Shown here: positions 58,024 to 64,000 of the stretch, one piece after another
Position numbering within the stretch: position 1 is the stretch's first letter
How the letters are laid out: each line of letters begins with the position of its first letter
Origin: Archegozetes longisetosus
Lineage: Eukaryota > Arthropoda > Arachnida > Sarcoptiformes > Trhypochthoniidae
Length of the DNA stretch: 64,000 bases
NCBI GenBank assembly: GCA_018873245.2
Contig: JAEMBT020000001.1
Coordinates: 3,162,001 to 3,226,000 of the forward strand
Direction: 5' to 3'
Translations under genes and position numbers: made by a program
Notes under the pieces: model-generated
Databases searched by the model: none
What the model was told of the DNA's origin: nothing
The model's input: only the letters and a program-made list of their open reading frames with translations

Positions 58024-60674
58024 ATGGACTTTCAGTCAATGATGGAGACGTTTGCCGAGGCCTGGGTTGCCGCCAATGTCCAAACCCCTCTGACCGAAGC
58101 CGCCGAACAGGTCCAAAATCGATTTCTACTCTTCCATAATATTTACTCTTTTTCTGCTCATTGTTTATGTCATTTGTTTTTATATTACTATCTATTTGTT
58201 TATTGTTTCTATTATTCAATTATTTATTTTTGTTGTCAATTAGTATTTCTGTCATTTGATTAGACTTTGATATATTTGTAATCATTTTTCAATCAATTAA
58301 TCTTCAATCAGATGACAATCAATTTAGAGCCGAATTTGAATTAAAGCCAAGACTAAATGAAAGCCGAAATTAAGCTAAAGCCGAAACTAAACCAAAGCGA
58401 AAATCGAAACTAAAGCCAAAAGAAAACTAAAGATTGTGTTAGATTAAAATCTGTTTTTTCCTTAGGACAAAAGTGAAAATACAGTTTCGTCTTATGATTA
58501 AATAATTAGAAGTTATCTCAACTCAATTTCGAGTCTATTTGAAGTTTCTTTTGTTTAATTAATAAATAATTGTGTCATAAGTAATGATTACATAAATAAT
58601 GATAAGTCACTCCCCTTTTGGAAAGAAGCGAGAAATTAATGTTAAAAATGCAGAGCTTTTCATGCAGTCGTTTCACTATTAAGTCACTTAATTCATAGAG
58701 AGTTTCCTCAATGTCCTTCATTTCTGATAAACTATTTCATAATCCACTTTTGCCGGCTTTTACCACAACTCTTATGTCTGTTCTCTCTTTTTCTTTTTAT
58801 AGAAATTTATTTTTCTTTAACTCAATTCAATAATAAACTGATTATAACTGAATTTAGAACTGCTTTTTGATTATTATTTATACAAATAATTAACATATTT
58901 TTGCATTTCACTAAAGGGTCTATTATTGAGCTCATCACTAGGACTCGGGGGGCAATCGCTGGACATGCCATTCGAGAGTTCCTCATCAGCGCGAAGACCT
59001 GTTCGTGAGAGTTGTAGTTCGTCTCAAGTGTTGGGACACTTGTCATCTCAGTCGTCCCAAAACGCGAGCAATAGAGATGATGAAAGTGCGTCGCCATTAA
59101 ATACAAGTCCATCCTTTGGTGCCACTGATTTCAAATCAAGCATTCCATCAAATACTTTAGGTATGCGCGGCTATGAATGCGAGGCATGAAATGGCATTTT
59201 TTAGGATATAGTTTAGCCCATCAAACATACAACCAGTCCGTTATGAGATGAGTTTCAAGTTTTTACTTCAGTATCTCATACACTATGAGAACGCTTTGGG
59301 CGATTTCGCTATTTTATAATCTGTCTCGAGCTTTGTTTTTATCGGCCGATATGAAACTTAAAGAGAGATTAAGAGAGAGGGAGAGAGAGAGAGAGAAAGA
59401 GAGAATGTTATCCTCATGTATGTGTCGCTATTTTAGCAATTGGTTGACTAATACTTTTTATTATCATATTTGTTGAGAGGGGGATATAAAGAAAACGTTA
59501 TAAACTTAATTCCCGCAGTGAATCAGAGAAAGACTACAGATTTGATTCTTTGTGGGCTCTGATAAATGGTTAGTGTCTTGTTTTGGTGTGTTTGGAGTTT
59601 ACAATCAAATAATCCTAAGTTCAGCTGTTGGGTTGTTTGGTTTCCTTGAAGCTAAAATCCACTCAGATTTGTAGTCACCCAATAGCGAGAGTAGAGTAAA
59701 GATAAGGTTTAAACCAGGAGTTGTTTCTGAGCTTAGGATCGCATCAAAGCCAACTGTACTCTACTGTTGGGCCTGTCCTCTAAAGAGTATTTCAGATTGT
59801 TATCTGGTATCAAACAATAGGAGAAGTGAAGCTCACTTGAAATGGTTAATCCCAGTAACAAAACCAAGTCTACAAAGTGTACAAACTATACAATCTGTGT
59901 ATATATATATATATATCTGTATATATTCTTTATGGAAGTGTCGAGCGAATGAACCTGGAAACCAATGCGAGCTTTGGACTCTGATATGTAAAAGTATTAA
60001 AACGCTTCAGACTTCATGCCATAGCATAACTCCAGCAGATTAAGGGCTGCCAATGCACTGCGCTTTCATTCTTTATTTATGCTGTTCTTCTTTAGTCGAC
60101 CCTATCATAAGTTTCGAATAATATTCAAAGTCACAGCGCATATATTACTTCTATTATTATTATTATTATTATTCCTAAACTTCAGCTTCAGATAATTTTA
60201 TATATAATGCTATGAATGAACTGTGGAGGAACTGAACTCAGTACTAAACTAAAAGCTGTACGTAGACCTGTACTGAGAGCTGAAGAGAGAACTAATACTT
60301 GGAGAAGATTTTTTGCTAAAGTAGAAAAGACTAAGAAAACAGAAACTGAAAAGAGATAAGAGTTGACTATAAGCATATATAGAGTTTTAGTGCTATAGTG
60401 TTAGCGCTTTTCTTAGTTGTCAAATTTTAATCTCGGTTCGATCATTCTTGTCTGTCACGGGTCTCCAGTAATCCTATGCCTGGGATTAACTCCAAGCAAT
60501 GCAATTATCTCTCAGCGTACATTTCATTTCCGAAGGATTACTTATTCTTCCTTGTTATATAACTATGTCTATGACACTAAATTCACCACTACTCCTCCAC
60601 TACATCATTTCACTGTATTTTTCTGTCTCGAGCACTCTCCTGCTCACTCTTGTGCTCTCGAGCACTCATTCTCT

Positions 60675-60725
<51 letters not shown>

Positions 60726-62317
60726 ACTCATTCTCGTGCCTCTCTCTCATTCTCTCCTAAGATTTAACTATATTTTCCTTATTTTATTACTTGACACTAC
60801 CGCTACTAATATGCATGAAATGAAAAATTATTGGAATAAAATATAAGTTTGATATAACAGAAAAAAGTTCTTTTGATAGGATTTGAGAGACAAACTTATG
60901 GGCTTTGAATGAAAAAACTAGTAAGAATTGAGTTATATTTAGATGAGATATTTATATAAAATACAAGTTAGTATATCGTATTATAGAGTATCTATTGATT
61001 AGTTGGTGTTGATGTGTTTTATGACTAGTTTTAAGTATTGCTATAACTTATTTTTTCTTTTCTCAAGTTCATTGCGGCTATGAATTGCTTTTCACGCGCA
61101 GTTAGTCAAGTGCGAAGCCGCCAGATTTTGCCTTTTATTCTCCAATCTCTCCTATTCTCATCCCACAAGTTTTAGTATATAATACATTAATAACGACTAA
61201 CGTTAGTTGAGCTAACATTTCTATCATATACTTCTTTAACATTTTCATCATATACTACTTCAACGTTTCTATGTTTTGCTGGACTTCTATTCTTAACTCT
61301 GTTTATCGTTTCCAACAGAAAACTCCTCTAAAAACTACTATAATATGCATTTAACAAGACTTATAAGACTTATGGAAACTAAATTTTTTATCGTCATTTT
61401 CCAAAGATAAACCATCTCCTAATTTGCCGATTTATGCTTACGAAGCACTAATTCCAGTGCTAATTATCTTATGATAGTTTGTTTCACTCCAATGATCACA
61501 AACTGGTATATCTAGAATAATAGATTATCGAAAACAATTTATTGCAAACAATTCATTGGTAACAATTTATTGAAAACAATTGAGAACTATTTATTGGTAA
61601 CGATTTATTCCAAACTATTCCTTCAAAACGATTAGTGGCAAAGAATTTGTAGAATTTTTCATGCTATCATTAGGCGCATTGGTATTTGACCCTTTGTTGA
61701 TATAAATCTACATTTAGGGACATAATAAGCCTGAATTGCAATGATTTCTGTTGTATAGCTGTAATGGCCATTTGTGTTGTGTGTAGCCTAACATTTCGTG
61801 AATAGTACCTTAAGCTCATTTCTTATATGACAAATAACTATCGCTACTCGTGTTGTTTTGATCCTCTTTTATGGCAACTGGAAGTTATAATAATATATTT
61901 TTGCAGTTTTGTCCCTTTAATCGCTAATTTTGTTAATGTTATATTTCTTCTATTATCACATTATTTATATCATAGGGCGAAACTCTATTCCAATTCATTG
62001 CATTGTCGAACGAATATCTTCTCCAACCAACTCTTCTCCAGCAGGCGGGGCAGCTGCTGCTCAAACTGCTCCTCAAACTGCTGGTGTCCAAACTCAAGGC
62101 TTGAGTCAATGTTCGACAACAGTTCAATCAGGAACAGGTTCATCAGGCACTACCTCATCATCAACAGTTGATTCGTGTTCATCTGCGGTTTGCTCATCTG
62201 CTGTGATCGAACAGGACTCATTTGCGATTATATCGACGGGTGTGCTGCTGGTCGATTTGGTGAGAACGGCACTGTTGAAACTCGGCTATTCAGCATCAGA
62301 AACTGTTGGTGCCAAAG
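58024..62317 (+). CDS. dve: Dve/SATB-family regulator, 5' three exons (partial)
   Basis: Exons 58024-58110, 58917-59160 and 61976-62317. Phases 0 and 1 close at both joins. The third exon ends at AAAG|GTTTGT in phase 1 and the rest is not identified. The readable 224 residues start MDFQSMMETFAEAWVAANVQ, continue with a Ser-rich linker, and end in a domain that resembles the SATB/Dve ubiquitin-like dimerisation domain: IPIHCIVER near residue 115, then DSFAIISTGVLLVDLVRTALLKLGY and ASETVGAKG. Such proteins are homeodomain chromatin regulators; Dve patterns gut, leg and eye in flies. The homeodomain exons would lie downstream, outside the window. Introns of 0.8 and 2.8 kb are much longer than in neighbouring genes. 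A weak donor (CAG|GTCCAA) ends exon 1. Dve is preferred because arthropods normally have it as their only SATB relative. Confidence 0.7.
58111..58916 (+). other. Dve intron 1
   Basis: 806 bp. Contains a run of imperfect 'aaagccgaaactaa' words at about 58325-58430 (six or more variants). No exon is seen. Confidence 0.5.
59161..61975 (+). other. Dve intron 2 with simple repeats
   Basis: 2.8 kb. Holds an (AG)n run at about 59374-59403, a (TA)n run at 59900-59917, an (ATT)n run at 60150-60172 and a (TC)n run at 60676-60724 followed by cactcactcattctc. Around 61540-61640 'aacaatttattg' words recur about every 20 bp. ORFs over the repeats are artefacts. Confidence 0.55.
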
Positions 62318-64000
62318 GTTTGTAGTAGAGATGGTTTTACGCATTAATACCTTTAGTATGTTTACTAATGAATAGTAAGCGCTGTAATAATAAGCGCTCT
62401 AACAGTAAGCGCTATAATAATAAGCGCTCTAACAGCTGACTAGTCAGTCCTAAGTGTTGTTTTATCCACTTTTCTTTTTCTCTTATTATTTCATAACTCT
62501 TTTAATCCGGTCTATTGTTATAACTGGTAGGAGTTTGGGCGTAACACCACTTATTTCTTTATTTTTTATCTTAATCTTTTCATTTGATGACCTCATTCCA
62601 CATTTGGCCGAACTTGTGTCTAATGTATTCTTACAAAACAATATAAACCGATAAATGACTTAAACATGTGTTATACGTTGACAAAAAGGTAATTTGCTCT
62701 GTTTAGTGCGTTTAGCATGTATAGTACGTAACGATTTGGAGAATTGAGAGTAGAGTTAAAATTAATGAACAGGAGATGATTGGGCAAATAAGGGGATAGC
62801 TTAGAAAGGCTGACAGCGATGTTAGGGATAGAGCGATGCAGCGATTTTTCATATCTGAGTCAACAAAAAACGTCTGTCTTCTCTCCGCTCCAACATATCT
62901 ATTCTAATGCAGTTTATAAAAGCTGTGTAGAGTAAAGGCGTTTATAAATATATCTCCGGATTAAGGCCCGGTTCACAATGAAGAAAAGCAGTCTTAATCC
63001 GCTTACACCTGACGTGTGAGTCCATGCATTCGACTCGAAAAACTATTGTATAGTGCGTTCAAAGTTTCCTAACCTTCCATACAATATATGTTTGGTTGGC
63101 ATATAATATAGAAGCCATACTTAATCCTGAGACTTAATCCATTCTTAAATAAAACAGCAAAATGTAGCCTTCTTTTCATTGGTTTAGTACATAGTATGTG
63201 GCGAAGAGTGCTATAAAGTGATATCTCTGATTGCAATAGTATTAAGAATAGGGCTATATAGCACTGACTCAACGATATACAGGATATCTCCAAATAGACG
63301 TACTGTTAAAGCTCGGGCTTCACCAAACTGGTAGGGATCAAGACTAATCTGTAGCTGAATTAGAAAACCGTAAGCATACATGGATTGAAACCGATTTTTT
63401 AGCTCTTAGTCTGGACCAGAATTGACCGAAAACTAGCGGATAATACTCGCTAATTATGGGTAGAGCAGGAGTGCGCACTGATCCGATGCTAAAAGTTTTG
63501 TAGATTTTAGACCAAGTTCAGTTGACGACTCAGTTGTACTGTGTATTAAATGTAGAGAAACCTTATTTAATACCATGAAATACGTATTTTACGCATATAT
63601 ATGAATGTGCCTAAGTTGAAGTCTAAGAGTTAATCCTGTCATCATTTGACAGATAGTGATCCTGTGCTTGGATTAAAGATAAAAGTAGGGAAGAGATAGG
63701 CATCGCAGGATTGGTATGTTTGAAAGGCATAATATGTAGTATAGTTAGGAATTTGGTCTTAGTATTTGTAGGATTTAATATTATTATTTTATCTACTGCT
63801 TTAATAACACAACTTATTTACTTATATTGAACCCCACTTTTTCTCTAGTTTCCCTTTAGTCTTCCTCTAGTCTTTATTATGTTTTCCATCTGTCTGCAAC
63901 TACTGTTTTTCCTTTTATTTTACCTCATCCAAACAATAGTACCTCGTTCATGTACATTTATATATTCAGATAGAGACTATTAAAAAAATTAGTCTGACTC
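62318..64000. other. Beginning of Dve intron 3 or unassigned sequence
   Basis: No further in-phase exon was recognised. A 30-bp tandem duplication of 'agtaagcgctntaataataa' with gcgctctaac lies at 62374-62436. A 60-bp hairpin copy lies at 63206-63266. Confidence 0.45.
63206..63266 (+). repeat. 60-bp hairpin family, copy 6
   Basis: gagtgctataaagtgatatc at the left (first 20 bases), gctatatagcactg at the right, internal ctgattgcaata. The best-preserved terminal repeat of the six. Confidence 0.7.

Noticed and set aside
62454..62654. Candidate next Dve exon (region around FDDLIPHLAELVSNVF)
   Set aside because: It is mostly a hydrophobic translation of T-rich DNA and does not match the expected continuation of the SATB/Dve domain.

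Overview
The window is eukaryotic nuclear DNA and most likely comes from an arthropod. It is AT-rich and repeat-dense. Genes are spread out, and their introns are mostly 57-100 bp with GT-AG borders (one GC-AG intron is proposed). The gene set (lipin, Maelstrom, a JHAMT-like methyltransferase, a Dve/SATB-type regulator) fits a chelicerate or mite-like animal. That placement is inference from gene content and intron size, not a phylogenetic test. Bacterial features such as operons, Shine-Dalgarno sites and CRISPR arrays are absent.

Layout. 0-7.7 kb is repeat-rich and holds the last exon of a Thr-rich single-pass membrane protein. 7.7-17.6 kb is the gene-dense part. An intronless SURF6/RRP14 ribosome-biogenesis gene converges on DPM2, with stop codons 24 bp apart. 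DPM2 is divergent from a four-exon gene for a 2129-aa coiled-coil protein whose exon phases all close. 17.6-23.5 kb is a nest of transposons: a MULE-like foldback with 9-bp target duplications, a chimeric Tc1/mariner foldback, and a 1.5-kb foldback. 23.6-25.2 kb holds a JHAMT-like methyltransferase whose 3' end does not close cleanly. At 25.7-26.5 kb a decayed mariner transposase lies next to a 138-bp, nearly identical copy of coding sequence from the coiled-coil gene 11 kb away. At 29.3-30.2 kb there is a two-exon gene for a cysteine-free secreted protein that I do not recognise. 30.2-39.3 kb contains two long palindromes, tRNA-derived sequences, duplicated blocks and a degenerate minisatellite ending just before lipin. 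Lipin (39.4-42.9 kb, five exons, 1023 aa) converges on Maelstrom (43.4-44.6 kb, minus). A 43-bp satellite and a hAT-like element follow, then an intronless, divergent importin-alpha-like gene (46.8-48.4 kb). 48.4-58 kb is gene-free and simple-repeat-rich. The 5' three exons of a Dve/SATB-family gene begin at 58.0 kb and run off the window.

The genes do not form a pathway. They cover ribosome assembly (SURF6), dolichol-phosphate mannose synthesis (DPM2), phosphatidate metabolism (lipin), piRNA silencing (Maelstrom), nuclear import (importin alpha) and transcription (Dve). The most notable non-genic content is the repeat biology. A newly noticed family of about 60-bp hairpins occurs six times. 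Paralogous empty sites date three insertions. Long palindromes could be transcribed into hairpin RNA. A transposon-flanked captured exon fragment is also present.
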